Of a DNA stretch of 64,000 bases, positions 44,921 to 54,561 are shown in pieces. A program made the position numbers and the translations under genes. The notes beneath the pieces were generated by a model that searched no databases, was not told the DNA's origin, and saw only the letters and a list, made by a program, of their open reading frames with translations. Source of the DNA: Pseudomonas viridiflava. GTDB taxonomy: Bacteria; Pseudomonadota; Gammaproteobacteria; Pseudomonadales; Pseudomonadaceae. The number at the start of each line of letters is the position of its first letter. The stretch's first letter is position 1. The stretch is taken from contig NZ_UTVH01000076.1 in NCBI RefSeq assembly GCF_900585905.1, forward strand, positions 124,001-188,000. Direction: 5' to 3'.

Positions 44921-45598
44921 ATGAAACTGCTGGTTGTCGAAGATGAAGCCCTGTTGCGTCATCACTTGCAGACCCGCCTGACCGAGTCTGGCCACATCGT
45001 CGAGGCGGTGGCCAATGGCGAGGAGGCGCTCTACCAGGCCGGGCAGTTCAACCACGATCTGGCGATGATCGACCTCGGTTTGCCGGGCATGAGCGGGCTT
45101 GAGCTGATTCGTCAACTGCGATCGTCGGGCAAGGTGTTCCCCATTCTGATCCTGACCGCCCGTGGCAACTGGCAGGACAAGGTCGAAGGGCTGGCTGCCG
45201 GGGCCGACGATTATGTGGTCAAGCCGTTTCAGTTCGAAGAGCTCGAAGCGCGCCTCAACGCTTTGCTGCGCCGGGCCAGTGGTTTCACCCACTCCACCAT
45301 CGTCGCCGGGCCGCTGCACCTGGACCTCAACCGCAAACAGGCGACGCTGGACGCGCAGCCCTTGGCGCTGACTGCGTACGAATACCGCATCCTTGAATAC
45401 CTCATGCGCCATCATCAGCAAGTGGTGGCCAAAGAGCGCCTGATGGAGCAGCTCTACCCCGACGACGAAGAGCGCGACCCGAATGTGATTGAAGTGCTGG
45501 TCGGGCGCCTGCGTCGCAAGATCGAAGGCAGCATGGCGTTCAAACCCATCGAGACCGTGCGCGGCCTGGGCTACCTGTTCACCGAGCGCTGCCAGTGA
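44921..45598 (+). CDS. phoP: Two-component response regulator PhoP
   Basis: 225 residues; AGGAATT before ATG. OmpR-type: receiver 1-115 with Glu7/Asp8 acid pocket (VVEDEA), phosphoacceptor Asp51 (AMIDLGLPG), Thr/Lys in ILTARG and YVVKPF; winged-helix DNA-binding domain ~128-222 (LTAYEYRILEYLM, VIEVLVGRLRRKIE, TVRGLGYLF). Overlaps phoQ by four bases. Confidence 0.96.
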   Translation: MKLLVVEDEALLRHHLQTRLTESGHIVEAVANGEEALYQAGQFNHDLAMIDLGLPGMSGLELIRQLRSSGKVFPILILTARGNWQDKVEGLAAGADDYVVKPFQFEELEARLNALLRRASGFTHSTIVAGPLHLDLNRKQATLDAQPLALTAYEYRILEYLMRHHQQVVAKERLMEQLYPDDEERDPNVIEVLVGRLRRKIEGSMAFKPIETVRGLGYLFTERCQ

Positions 45599-46941
45599 TC
45601 CGTTCGCTGCACCTGCGGCTGCTGATCGGCGCTGCGACCCTGGCGGTGATCTTCATGCTGCTCATGCTGCCCGCCCTGCAAGGCGCGTTCAGCCTGGCGT
45701 TGCGCGGCTCCATCGAGCAGCGTCTGGCGTCGGACGTTACTACTCTGATTTCTGCTGCAAGGGTTGAAGACGGGCGCCTGCTGATGCCATCGGTGCTGCC
45801 CGGCGAACAGTTCAGCCTGCCCGGCGGTCGCCTGCTGGGCTACATCTATAACCGCCAGGGCGACCTGGTCTGGCGCTCGCTGGCCACCGAAGACGAAAAC
45901 ATCGACTACCAGCCGCGCTATGACGGCAAGGGCAGCCAGTTCGACATCGTGCGCGAGGCCGATGGCGAGGAGTTCTTCGTTTATGACGTGGAAATCAAAC
46001 TGCTCGGCGGGCGCAATGCGGCTTTCAGTATCGTTGCCTTGCAACCGGTGCGTGGCTATGAAGAAACCGTGACGGCATTGCGGCAAAAACTCTACGTGGG
46101 CTTTGGCACCGCATTGCTGGTGTTGCTGGCGCTGCTCTGGCTAGGGTTGACCTGGGGCCTGCGCGCGCTGCGCGGCTTGAGCCGGGAACTGGATCAGGTC
46201 GAAGCCGGCCAGCGTGAAAGTCTCAGCGAGCACCACCCCAGTGAGCTGCTGCGCCTGACCGGGTCGCTGAACCGCTTGCTAAGCAGCGAACGCGAGCAGC
46301 GCATTCGCTATCGCGATTCTCTGGACGATCTGGCCCACAGCCTGAAAACTCCTCTGGCGGTGTTGCAAGGGGTCAGCGAAACCATCGCCAAGCGCCCGGA
46401 GGATCTAGAGCAGGCACGCATTCTGCAAGCCCAGATCGAGCGCATGAGCCAGCAGATTGGCTATCAGTTGCAGCGCGCCAGTCTGCGCAAGAGTGGGCTG
46501 GTGCGGCATCACGTCAGGCTGCGGCCGGTGGTGGAGAGCCTGTGCAACACGCTGGAGAAGGTCTACCGCGACAAACAGGTCAAGGCGACGCTGGAGCTGC
46601 CGGAAGAATGCGTGGTGCCGATGGAAGAGGGCGCCTTGCTGGAAATGCTCGGCAATCTGCTGGAAAACGCCTACCGCCTGTGTCTCGGCGAAGTGCGCGT
46701 CAGCCTGCGCAGGTCGGCCGAGGGCGACGAATTGTGCGTCGAAGACGACGGCCCCGGCGTCCCGCAAAGCCAGCGCGAGCGCATCCTGCAGCGTGGCGAA
46801 CGGCTGGACCGGCAGAACCCGGGCCAGGGCATTGGCCTGGCGGTGGTCAAGGACATCATCGAAAGCTACAACGCCCGCCTCACCCTGGACGATTCGCCGC
46901 TGGGCGGCGCAGCGTTCCGCATCCGCTTTTATGCCGGCTGA
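45595..46941 (+). CDS. phoQ: Sensor histidine kinase PhoQ
   Basis: 448 residues; GTG start at 45595 overlaps the phoP stop (GTGA). Two membrane helices (about 9-30 and 168-186) flank a periplasmic sensor domain with acidic patches (ATEDENIDYQ, EADGEEF) suited to Mg2+/cation sensing. HisKA His248 (DDLAHSLKTPLAVLQG), HATPase with MLGNLLENAYRL, DDGPGVP and GQGIGLAVVKDI. Phosphorylates PhoP in low Mg2+ or with cationic peptides; influences lipid A modification. Confidence 0.95.
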   Translation: MIRSLHLRLLIGAATLAVIFMLLMLPALQGAFSLALRGSIEQRLASDVTTLISAARVEDGRLLMPSVLPGEQFSLPGGRLLGYIYNRQGDLVWRSLATEDENIDYQPRYDGKGSQFDIVREADGEEFFVYDVEIKLLGGRNAAFSIVALQPVRGYEETVTALRQKLYVGFGTALLVLLALLWLGLTWGLRALRGLSRELDQVEAGQRESLSEHHPSELLRLTGSLNRLLSSEREQRIRYRDSLDDLAHSLKTPLAVLQGVSETIAKRPEDLEQARILQAQIERMSQQIGYQLQRASLRKSGLVRHHVRLRPVVESLCNTLEKVYRDKQVKATLELPEECVVPMEEGALLEMLGNLLENAYRLCLGEVRVSLRRSAEGDELCVEDDGPGVPQSQRERILQRGERLDRQNPGQGIGLAVVKDIIESYNARLTLDDSPLGGAAFRIRFYAG

Positions 46942-46956
46942 CCGGCGCTGAAACGC

Positions 46957-47042
46957 GGGACCGGCTTCAGCTGTGAAAGCTGCATGCCAGGCGACAGAGA
47001 TGCATTGGGTCAAATGGCCTATTCCCGACTAAAGCCGGTCCC
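46957..47042. repeat. Decayed copy of the GGGACCGGCTTTAGC palindrome
   Basis: Left arm GGGACCGGCTTCAGC, right arm ACTAAAGCCGGTCCC. Same family as 43990-44075. It sits 16 bases past phoQ and may end the operon transcript. Confidence 0.75.
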
Positions 47043-47089
47043 ACGTCATTTTTGCTTGATTCTTTTAGTGGCACTTTGCTGGCTAGCTA

Positions 47090-47144
47090 GGCGGATAACC
47101 GCCATTCAGTAGCGATTTGCTCTGGTATTCGGCGGAAATCCGCC
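47090..47144 (+). promoter_or_regulatory. Twin palindromes, candidate activator sites for dctA
   Basis: GGCGGATAACCGCC (47090-47103) and GGCGGAAATCCGCC (47131-47144), 41 bases apart, i.e. about four helical turns. They lie about 80-130 bases upstream of a sigma-54 promoter, where an enhancer-binding protein such as DctD would bind. The rest of the 46942-47363 gap has no gene. Confidence 0.55.
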
Positions 47145-47221
47145 ACCTCTTGTTGGTCCGATGCCACCCCTCGACGCTACAATGCACCGGTTTGCCTGAC
47201 GTGCAGCCCGTTTGCGCAAAC

Positions 47222-47237
47222 TGGCGCGGGGCTTGCA
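47222..47237 (+). promoter_or_regulatory. Sigma-54 (RpoN) promoter of dctA
   Basis: TGGCGCG-GGGC-TTGCA: -24 GG (47223-47224) and -12 GC (47235-47236) are exactly ten bases apart as RpoN needs, close to consensus TGGCACG-N4-TTGCW. It is 127 bases before the dctA ATG. Confidence 0.85.
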
Positions 47238-47363
47238 CTACAAGCCAGAGGTCTGCCCCGTGCAGCTCGACAAAACAAATCCCTCCAGTTGCAGGAGGGT
47301 TAGCTCGTTAGGCGTCGCGCGCATCACATGACTGGTGCCGACAACGCTCTTGAGGATGATTTA

Positions 47364-48722
47364 ATGACGACTCGTCAGCCGATTTACAAAACCCTGTATT
47401 TCCAGGTCATCGTAGCCATCGTGATTGGTATTCTTATCGGTCACTTCTACCCGGATACCGGCAAGGCGCTCAAGCCACTGGGTGACGGGTTCATCAAACT
47501 GATCAAAATGGTCATCGCCCCGATCATCTTCTGTACGGTGGTGAGCGGTATCGCCGGCATGCAGAACATGAAGTCGGTGGGCAAAACCGGTGGCTACGCG
47601 CTGCTTTATTTCGAAATCGTCTCCACCATCGCCCTGTTGATCGGCCTGATCGTGGTCAACGTGGTTCAGCCGGGCGCCGGCATGAACATCGACGTCACCA
47701 CGCTGGATGCCTCCAAGATCGCTGCCTACGTGACCGCAGGCGCTGATCAGAGCATCGTCGGCTTCCTGCTCAACGTGATCCCGAACACCATCGTGGGTGC
47801 CTTCGCCAACGGCGATATCCTGCAAGTGCTGATGTTCTCTGTAATCTTCGGTTTCGCCCTGCATCGCCTGGGTGCCTATGGCAAGCCGGTGCTGGACTTC
47901 ATCGATCGCTTCGCGCACGTCATGTTCAACATCATCAACATGATCATGAAGCTGGCGCCCATCGGTGCATTCGGTGCCATGGCGTTCACCATCGGCGCTT
48001 ACGGTGTGAGCTCGCTGGTGCAGCTGGGCCAGTTGATGATCTGCTTCTACATCACCTGCCTGCTGTTCGTGCTGGTGGTGCTGGGCGGTATCGCTCGCGC
48101 ACACGGTTTCAGCGTTCTGAAACTGATCCGCTACATCCGTGAAGAGCTGTTGATCGTGCTGGGTACGTCTTCTTCGGAATCGGCGCTGCCACGCATGCTG
48201 ATCAAGCTGGAGCGCCTGGGTGCGAAGAAATCGGTAGTAGGTCTGGTAATCCCGACCGGCTACTCGTTCAACCTGGACGGCACCTCGATCTACCTGACCA
48301 TGGCGGCCGTGTTTATCGCTCAGGCGACCAACACGCACATGGACATCACCCATCAGATCACCCTGTTGCTGGTGCTGCTGCTGTCGTCCAAAGGTGCTGC
48401 TGGCGTTACGGGTAGCGGCTTCATCGTGCTGGCTGCAACCTTGTCGGCGGTTGGCCATCTGCCGGTTGCCGGTCTGGCGCTGATCCTGGGTATCGACCGC
48501 TTCATGTCCGAAGCCCGCGCCCTGACCAACCTGGTGGGTAACGCCGTGGCCACCCTGGTGGTTGCCAAGTGGGTAGGTGAGCTGAACACCGACCAGCTGC
48601 AAACCGAGCTGGCTTCCGGTGGCCGCGCCATCGACAACACCATGCCGGTCGATGACCTGGGTGTTGCCGAAACGGCAGAAGAGCCACTGACCCGCCCGAT
48701 CCCGACGCGCAAGCCAGTCTAA
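47364..48722 (+). CDS. dctA: C4-dicarboxylate transport protein DctA
   Basis: 452 residues; GAGGA precedes ATG 47364. Inner-membrane Na+/H+:dicarboxylate (succinate, fumarate, malate) symporter of the DAACS family, eight helices and two hairpin loops. Signatures: [32 protein letters not shown] (HP1 serine loop), [40 protein letters not shown] and [16 protein letters not shown]. The [10 protein letters not shown]...DRFMSEARA combination is the DctA rather than GltP type. Preceded by an RpoN promoter; ended by a strong terminator. Confidence 0.95.
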   Translation: MTTRQPIYKTLYFQVIVAIVIGILIGHFYPDTGKALKPLGDGFIKLIKMVIAPIIFCTVVSGIAGMQNMKSVGKTGGYALLYFEIVSTIALLIGLIVVNVVQPGAGMNIDVTTLDASKIAAYVTAGADQSIVGFLLNVIPNTIVGAFANGDILQVLMFSVIFGFALHRLGAYGKPVLDFIDRFAHVMFNIINMIMKLAPIGAFGAMAFTIGAYGVSSLVQLGQLMICFYITCLLFVLVVLGGIARAHGFSVLKLIRYIREELLIVLGTSSSESALPRMLIKLERLGAKKSVVGLVIPTGYSFNLDGTSIYLTMAAVFIAQATNTHMDITHQITLLLVLLLSSKGAAGVTGSGFIVLAATLSAVGHLPVAGLALILGIDRFMSEARALTNLVGNAVATLVVAKWVGELNTDQLQTELASGGRAIDNTMPVDDLGVAETAEEPLTRPIPTRKPV

Positions 48723-48740
48723 GCGGCGTCAGCGATCGAT

Positions 48741-48768
48741 AAAAAACCCATCTTCGGATGGGTTTTTT
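48741..48768 (+). terminator. Bidirectional intrinsic terminator after dctA
   Basis: AAAAAACCCATC / GATGGGTTTTTT with UUCG-type loop TTCG: A-run on the left, T-run on the right, so it can end both dctA and sprT. Confidence 0.95.
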
Positions 48769-48793
48769 TATGCCTGCCGTTTGCTCAGCGGAG

Positions 48794-49288
48794 TTACTCG
48801 ACGCGGGTTTCGCCGCTGAACACCAGCGTTTCGCGGCAACGCTTGCACAGGTAGCGGCGCCCCTTGCGTACCATCTGATGGCGCTGGGCCGTGAACGGGA
48901 AGTCGCTGCCGACACAGGGGCAACGGTAGATGTAGCGCGTCACGCTGCGGCGGCTGACCGCGTAGGTGTGGCAGCGGTTGGGCGGCAGCTCGTAGACGCC
49001 GCGCATGATCAACTGCCATTCCTCGCCATGGGGCGCGATGCGCTCGCCGAACAGCTGATGGGCGACCAGGTGCGCAACTTCATGAGGGACGGTCTGGCGC
49101 AGAAAATCTTCGCTGTTTTCGCGATACAGCTGCGGGTTGAAGCGCAGCATGTTTTCATGCAAATGCGCGACACCGGCCTTCTGACCGCGCAGCTTGAGGC
49201 TGACTACCGGGCGTTTGAAGGGGCGTTTGAAAAAGGCTTCGGCTTGTTGGTAGCAGTGTTCGACGCGGGTGTTGAGTGGCTCGGGCAT
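48794..49288 (-). CDS. sprT: SprT family zinc metalloprotease
   Basis: 164 residues. HEVAH (69-73) is the HExxH metal site, preceded by LHENMLRFNPQLY and followed by PHGEEWQLIMRGVY (third His ligand region). A C-terminal zinc ribbon is formed by YRCPCV and YLCKRC. The layout equals SprT/Spartan-like domains, which in eukaryotes cut DNA-protein crosslinks; the bacterial role is unclear. Convergent with dctA. Confidence 0.93.
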   Translation of the reverse strand: MPEPLNTRVEHCYQQAEAFFKRPFKRPVVSLKLRGQKAGVAHLHENMLRFNPQLYRENSEDFLRQTVPHEVAHLVAHQLFGERIAPHGEEWQLIMRGVYELPPNRCHTYAVSRRSVTRYIYRCPCVGSDFPFTAQRHQMVRKGRRYLCKRCRETLVFSGETRVE

Positions 49289-49401
49289 GCTTCATCGGTC
49301 TCCAGAGCAGCCGAGTATGCCGCAAATCCGGGCGCTACCGAAAACCCGAGCCGCCCAATGGTCATCAGCCATCCAGGCGACAGAGCAGGGTGGCTCAGCG
49401 T

Positions 49402-50004
49402 TCAGGTGGCATATTCAGGGCCGACACCGATGCCCCACAGCACCACGGTAAACGCCATGATCGCCACCAGCACCACCAAGCCAATGGCCAGCACCGAGCT
49501 GGAGAACATGAACCCTTCGTCCGCCGGAATGCTCATGAACGTGGGCAGCCCGACATACAGCAGATAAACCGTGTAGCAAATGGCCGACATGCCCACCAGC
49601 ATGCACAGCCACATATGCGGATAAAGCGCCGCCAGACCGCCGATGAACAGCGGCGTGGCAGTGTAGGTGGCAAACGCAATGCAGCGCGAGAGGCTGGGCT
49701 CGGCGTTGTAAGTACGCGCTATCCAGTGAATGAAGCCGCCCATGATCGCCACGGCGCCGAGTATGGCGATGTACGACATGATGCACATCCACAGCGCGCT
49801 GTGCGGTGTCAGCGTGACCGGAGTGTGCGCGCCGATCACCCAGCCCATCTGCGTGGTGCCGATGTAGGCCGAAACCGTCGGGATGGCTGCGAGGATGAGG
49901 GTATGGGTGAAGTAGAAACGGCCAATACTTTGTTCGTGGTCGCCCCGTATGTGCTGCCATTCCTGATCGGGATGGGCGAACAGGCCCCAGAGGTGATGGA
50001 TCAT
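49402..50004 (-). CDS. Yip1-domain inner-membrane protein
   Basis: 200 residues, start at 50004 with AAGGAG seven bases upstream (longer frame to 50025 rejected). Five or so membrane helices (ILAAIPTVSAYIGT, IAILGAVAIMGGFIHWIA, PLFIGGLAALYPHMWLCMLV, SVLAIGLVVLVAIMAFTVV). The start MIHHLWGLFAHPDQEWQHI is the Yip1/DUF1282 mark (the 'l..i..P...w..i' element). Function unknown. Confidence 0.87.
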   Translation of the reverse strand: MIHHLWGLFAHPDQEWQHIRGDHEQSIGRFYFTHTLILAAIPTVSAYIGTTQMGWVIGAHTPVTLTPHSALWMCIMSYIAILGAVAIMGGFIHWIARTYNAEPSLSRCIAFATYTATPLFIGGLAALYPHMWLCMLVGMSAICYTVYLLYVGLPTFMSIPADEGFMFSSSVLAIGLVVLVAIMAFTVVLWGIGVGPEYAT

Positions 50005-50261
50005 GTGGCCACTCCTTGCTTTCATGAAACCGTGCTGCCGCCTGCGATGGCATCACACTGAATGCAGACTTCCATTGCTCAGTGTAGAAAGAGTTGTCAG
50101 CGTTGGCTGGGCCCGCTTAGAGCGTTTCGCGATGAACTGGCTATTTGATATCGCGATGCGTGCGCTGGCCCGCCAAGTGCGTTAGCCCAGCACAGTATTT
50201 GTGCGTAAAATGTCGGCCTTTTCACCTGTCTTCCTCGTTTCAGCAAGCGGATATCAGCGCC

Positions 50262-51086
50262 ATGGGCACCCTATCAGTCAATCAGAACAAACTGCAGAAA
50301 CGCCTGCGTCGCCAGGCGGGCGAAGCGGTTGCCGACTACAACATGATTGAAGAGGGCGACAAGGTCATGGTCTGTCTGTCCGGGGGCAAGGACAGTTACA
50401 CACTGCTCGACGTGTTGCTGCACCTGCAGAAGGCCGCGCCGGTCAAATTCGATATCGTCGCTGTGAACATGGACCAGAAGCAGCCGGGCTTCCCCGAACA
50501 TGTGTTGCCCGCCTACCTTGAAGGTCTGGGCGTCGAGTACCACATCGTCGAGAAGGACACTTATTCGGTGGTCAAGCGATTGATCCCCGAGGGCAAGACC
50601 ACCTGCTCCCTGTGCTCACGCCTGCGCCGCGGCACCTTGTATACCTTTGCCGACGAGATTGGCGCGACGAAAATGGCCCTGGGTCACCATCGCGATGACA
50701 TCATGCAAACCTTCTTCCTCAACATGTTCTTCAATGGCGCGCTCAAGGCCATGCCGCCCAAGCTGCGCGCTGACGACGGCCGCAATGTCGTGATCCGGCC
50801 GCTGGCGTACTGCCACGAGAAGGACATTCAGGCGTACTCGGACTTCAAGAACTTCCCGATCATCCCCTGCAACCTGTGCGGCTCCCAGGAAAACCTGCAA
50901 CGCCAGGTGGTCAAGGAGATGCTGCAGGACTGGGAGCGCAAGACGCCGGGCCGCACCGACAGCATTTTCCGCAGCCTGCAGAACGTGCAGCCGTCGCAAC
51001 TGGCCGACCGCACGCTGTTTGACTTCACCAGCCTGCGCATCGACGAAAGCGCAGCGTCGCGTTTTGTGCAGGTGGTGAATATTTAA
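50262..51086 (+). CDS. ttcA: tRNA 2-thiocytidine(32) synthetase TtcA
   Basis: 274 residues; start at 50262 ([15 protein letters not shown]). ATP-pyrophosphatase PP-loop SGGKDS (40-45), and the two CxxC pairs Cys115/Cys118 (TTCSLCSR) and Cys203/Cys206 (IPCNLCG) that hold the 4Fe-4S cluster. [19 protein letters not shown] is the TtcA hallmark. Thiolates C32 of some tRNAs. Single gene ending at a REP pair. Confidence 0.96.
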   Translation: MGTLSVNQNKLQKRLRRQAGEAVADYNMIEEGDKVMVCLSGGKDSYTLLDVLLHLQKAAPVKFDIVAVNMDQKQPGFPEHVLPAYLEGLGVEYHIVEKDTYSVVKRLIPEGKTTCSLCSRLRRGTLYTFADEIGATKMALGHHRDDIMQTFFLNMFFNGALKAMPPKLRADDGRNVVIRPLAYCHEKDIQAYSDFKNFPIIPCNLCGSQENLQRQVVKEMLQDWERKTPGRTDSIFRSLQNVQPSQLADRTLFDFTSLRIDESAASRFVQVVNI

Positions 51087-51099
51087 GGCACATAAATAT

Positions 51100-51202
51100 T
51101 GTAGGAGCGTCCGGGGTGGCGTTCCACTGAGCACCGCGAGGCCGCGATAGGGTTCAGCGAATACCCCCTATCGCGGCCTCGCGGTGCTCGTGCGCTCCTA
51201 CA
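51100..51202. repeat. REP pair
   Basis: Inverted units TGTAGGAGCGTCCGG...GAGCACCGCGAGGCCGCGAT and ATCGCGGCCTCGCGGTGCTC...GCGCTCCTACA separated by 20-odd bases. It fills the space between the convergent ttcA and tag-like genes. Confidence 0.9.
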
Positions 51203-51217
51203 GACAGCCGTTGAAAT

Positions 51218-51889
51218 TTAATGGTTTACCGTAAACGCCAGCATGGCTGAGAGCTGGCACAGTGGCCTGCCGCTTTCACTGTGCCACTGGTTGAACACCT
51301 GCTGGACGATGGCCTGGTCGCGTTTGCTGGTCGGGACCCGGTCGACGATCTTCTGCGCGTTGAGCGCGGCGACCACGTCCCAGGTCGGAATGAAGGTGTC
51401 CTTGCCGACCATGCGCAGGAACCTCGGCGCCGACAAACCGCCCATCTGGTTGCCCTGTTTGGCCAGGTATTGCCACAGGCCGGTGATGTCTTCGACTGGC
51501 CATTGCGCGATGAACTGGCCAAAGCTGCCATGTTCCTGCTCGACGTCGAGCATCATCTGCGCATTGCGCGGCACGCTCTTGAGCTTGCCCAGGTGGCGAA
51601 TGATTCGCGCGTCCTGCATCAGTCGCTCCAGGTGATCGGCGCCCATCAGCACCACTTTTTCCGGGTCGAAGCGAAAGAACACTTCTTCAAACGCAGGCCA
51701 TTTGGCATCCACCAGGCTGTGCTTCAAGCCGGCACGAAACACCCGCAGTGCCATGGTCGACAGGTAGCGGTCGGTCGTCATGGCTTGCAGCTGTTTCGCG
51801 GTTTTGGCGGTTGGCAAGTGCGCTTCCAGCGCTTTCGCCGAACCGAACCGGTTCAGGCAGTACTCGTTCAGCCATTTGTAATCGTGCAT
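51218..51889 (-). CDS. DNA-3-methyladenine glycosylase I (Tag)-like protein
   Basis: 223 residues. The central part resembles E. coli Tag: WPAFEEVFFRFDPEKVVLM, then LERLMQDARIIRHLGKLKSV (Tag LVQDAGIIRHRGKIQAI from memory) and SFGQFI. The N-terminal zinc Cys/His pair and second Cys of classical Tag are not visible, so this is the metal-free pseudomonad relative. Probable base-excision repair of alkylated adenine; exact activity untested. It reads toward the REP pair. Confidence 0.82.
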   Translation of the reverse strand: MHDYKWLNEYCLNRFGSAKALEAHLPTAKTAKQLQAMTTDRYLSTMALRVFRAGLKHSLVDAKWPAFEEVFFRFDPEKVVLMGADHLERLMQDARIIRHLGKLKSVPRNAQMMLDVEQEHGSFGQFIAQWPVEDITGLWQYLAKQGNQMGGLSAPRFLRMVGKDTFIPTWDVVAALNAQKIVDRVPTSKRDQAIVQQVFNQWHSESGRPLCQLSAMLAFTVNH

Positions 51890-51944
51890 TCAAGTTCCAG
51901 AGCAGAGGTTCGCAGTCTCAGACCCGAACCCGGTGCGCAAGGTT

Positions 51945-52909
<965 letters not shown>

Positions 52910-53024
52910 TTGCAGGTCGCATCTTGCGTAAGGTGGCGGCTATTCTACCTAAGTGACGGCGGTGGCTGAACACCGGGCGGTGATTGGTCGCAGCTTTCGG
53001 CATTTCATGACAGCGAGGAATAAC

Positions 53025-53492
53025 ATGGCAAGTCGATTGGCAGCGGTGATGGCACTGGTGGGCAGCATGCTGCTGGCCGGGTGCGGCGTAGACCTTGGGA
53101 CCGATCAGAATGGCCAGAAAGTCGCCAGCGAACGTATCGATAAACACTGGCTGGTGATCAATTACTGGGCTGAATGGTGCGGCCCGTGCCGGGTCGAGAT
53201 TCCCGAGCTCAATGGCCTGGCCGAGCAGCTCAAGGACAAACAGGTGACGGTTCTGGGGGTCAACTTCGATAACCTGCAAGGCGAGGAATTGAAGGCGGCG
53301 AGCAATGCGCTGGGCATCAAGTTCACCGTATTGGCCCAGGACCCGGCCGCGCACTACGACCTGCCGCCAAGCGAGGCATTGCCGGTGACCTACATCATCG
53401 ACGACAAGGGCAAAATGCGCGAACAGCTGTTGGGCGAACAGACAGCGGCGGGGGTCATGGCCAAATTGAAGGCATTGCGCGGGGAGGGGTGA
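53025..53492 (+). CDS. TlpA-like thioredoxin-fold lipoprotein
   Basis: 155 residues; GAGGAA before ATG 53025 (upstream frame rejected). Signal with lipobox LLAGC (Cys20). WAEWCGPC (redox Cys52 and Cys55) is the thioredoxin site with the extended PxxVxxP region VTYIIDDKGK. Probably a periplasmic thiol-disulfide reductase. Divergent from arsC-wrbA. Confidence 0.92.
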   Translation: MASRLAAVMALVGSMLLAGCGVDLGTDQNGQKVASERIDKHWLVINYWAEWCGPCRVEIPELNGLAEQLKDKQVTVLGVNFDNLQGEELKAASNALGIKFTVLAQDPAAHYDLPPSEALPVTYIIDDKGKMREQLLGEQTAAGVMAKLKALRGEG

Positions 53493-53544
53493 TCGACGCG
53501 ATATGCCCGTCAGACGGCCGCGAAGGCGGTGTGTCAGGCACGCC

Positions 53545-53594
53545 GCCATCGCTGCCTCGCGGTGCTCGGTGGAGCGCCACCCCGGGAGCTCCTA
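53545..53594. repeat. REP element
   Basis: GCCGCCATCGCTGCCTCGCG followed by GTGCTC and GGAGCTCCTAC, same type as at 29890-30145. An upstream partner half (GGCCGCGAAGGCGGTGTGTC) is at 53514. Confidence 0.75.
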
Positions 53595-53632
53595 CGGGTT
53601 CTGGATGATGGCCGATCTTCGCAGGAGACCTT

Positions 53633-54034
53633 TCAGCTTTCTTCCCAGAAGCGCAATGGCTTGCCCTGGGCCGGCCATAGGCGCAGCTGGTCGATAGGCG
53701 AGATGTCCCAGCGCTGCACCTTGCCCAGCGCTTGCAGGAAGCGTTGCTCCTGCTCCATCAATGCCGGGGCGCACATCTTGCGGGTGTTGCCCACGGCGCT
53801 GAAGGTCAGGGTCTGGTTCTGCAGGGTGTAAGACGCGAACCAATGGTTGCAGCCTGCATTGCCGTAAGCGCGGCCATCTTCGCCCAGGGTCATGGTCAGA
53901 TGGCTGTTATCGATCAGCGGGCGTTCGCCAATCCATTCCAGCACATAGCTCTGGTCATGCTTGATCGGTAACGGCGTAGCCGCACAGCCTGTCAGCAAAG
54001 CAGCAACCAATGCTGCCGATGCAAACATTTTCAT
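53633..54034 (-). CDS. META-domain (HslJ-like) lipoprotein
   Basis: 133 residues. Signal/lipobox ALLTGC, then the META/HslJ pattern: YVLEWIGERPLIDNSHLTM, the hallmark AYGNAGCNHWFASYTL and TRKMCAPALMEQEQRFLQAL. Such domains occur in heat-shock lipoprotein HslJ and secreted motility-linked proteins. It overlaps the upstream gene by four bases, so the pair is co-translated. The longer frame reaching 54565 is the unsupported upstream reading. Confidence 0.9.
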   Translation of the reverse strand: MKMFASAALVAALLTGCAATPLPIKHDQSYVLEWIGERPLIDNSHLTMTLGEDGRAYGNAGCNHWFASYTLQNQTLTFSAVGNTRKMCAPALMEQEQRFLQALGKVQRWDISPIDQLRLWPAQGKPLRFWEES

Positions 54035-54468
54035 GCCGCTTTCTCCTGGCACTTCTTGCACAGGTGGCGCTCGCCTTCGGCCGTCCAGCCCAGCTCGGCG
54101 ATACGCGCCGCTGCAGCGGGCTTCTGCGCCGCCACCCCGGCCTTGGCGTCGACCATGAACTCGAAGTCCAGCACCGAGCCGCAGCCATCGCAATTGACTT
54201 TCCACTGATGGATCGCCAATTCGTCGAAAACCGGGCCGCGGGCCACGGCAATCCACTGGCCGGGCGGATTGATCAGGTGCCTGACCTTCTCCACTTGCAG
54301 GCGCATGTGCAGGGTTTTGCTGCCTTTGATGGTCACCAGCAGTTCGTCGCGGTCGTGAATCGAGCCGCCGTTGCCAGTCACTTGATAGCGCCCGGGGGCC
54401 AGGGTGCGGCACTCGGTCAGGGTGTGTTGCGGGTTGAGCATGCTGTAACGAAAGTCGTGTTCGGCCAT
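54031..54468 (-). CDS. Conserved protein with C-terminal zinc-ribbon Cys pairs
   Basis: 145 residues; GGAGG before the ATG at 54468. N-terminal strand-rich part (GRYQVTGNGGSIHDRDELLV, LQVEKVRHLINPPGQWIAV), then CDGCG (about 95-99) and CKKCQ (about 138-142), two CxxC pairs that can hold zinc. Function unknown. Four-base overlap (ATGA) with the downstream META lipoprotein gene. Confidence 0.82.
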   Translation of the reverse strand: MAEHDFRYSMLNPQHTLTECRTLAPGRYQVTGNGGSIHDRDELLVTIKGSKTLHMRLQVEKVRHLINPPGQWIAVARGPVFDELAIHQWKVNCDGCGSVLDFEFMVDAKAGVAAQKPAAAARIAELGWTAEGERHLCKKCQEKAA

Positions 54469-54561
54469 GAGGTCCTCCAAATTGCGCGCATCCTATCACG
54501 CACTTGTGGCTTTTTTTGCCTGCATTGGCCGCCGAAACCTGCCCGGCGAAATCGGCACGCT

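Noticed and set aside
47069-47083. TGGCACTTTGCTGG as a sigma-54 promoter
   Set aside because: The GG-to-GC distance is too short; the site at 47222-47237 has the exact GG-N10-GC spacing.
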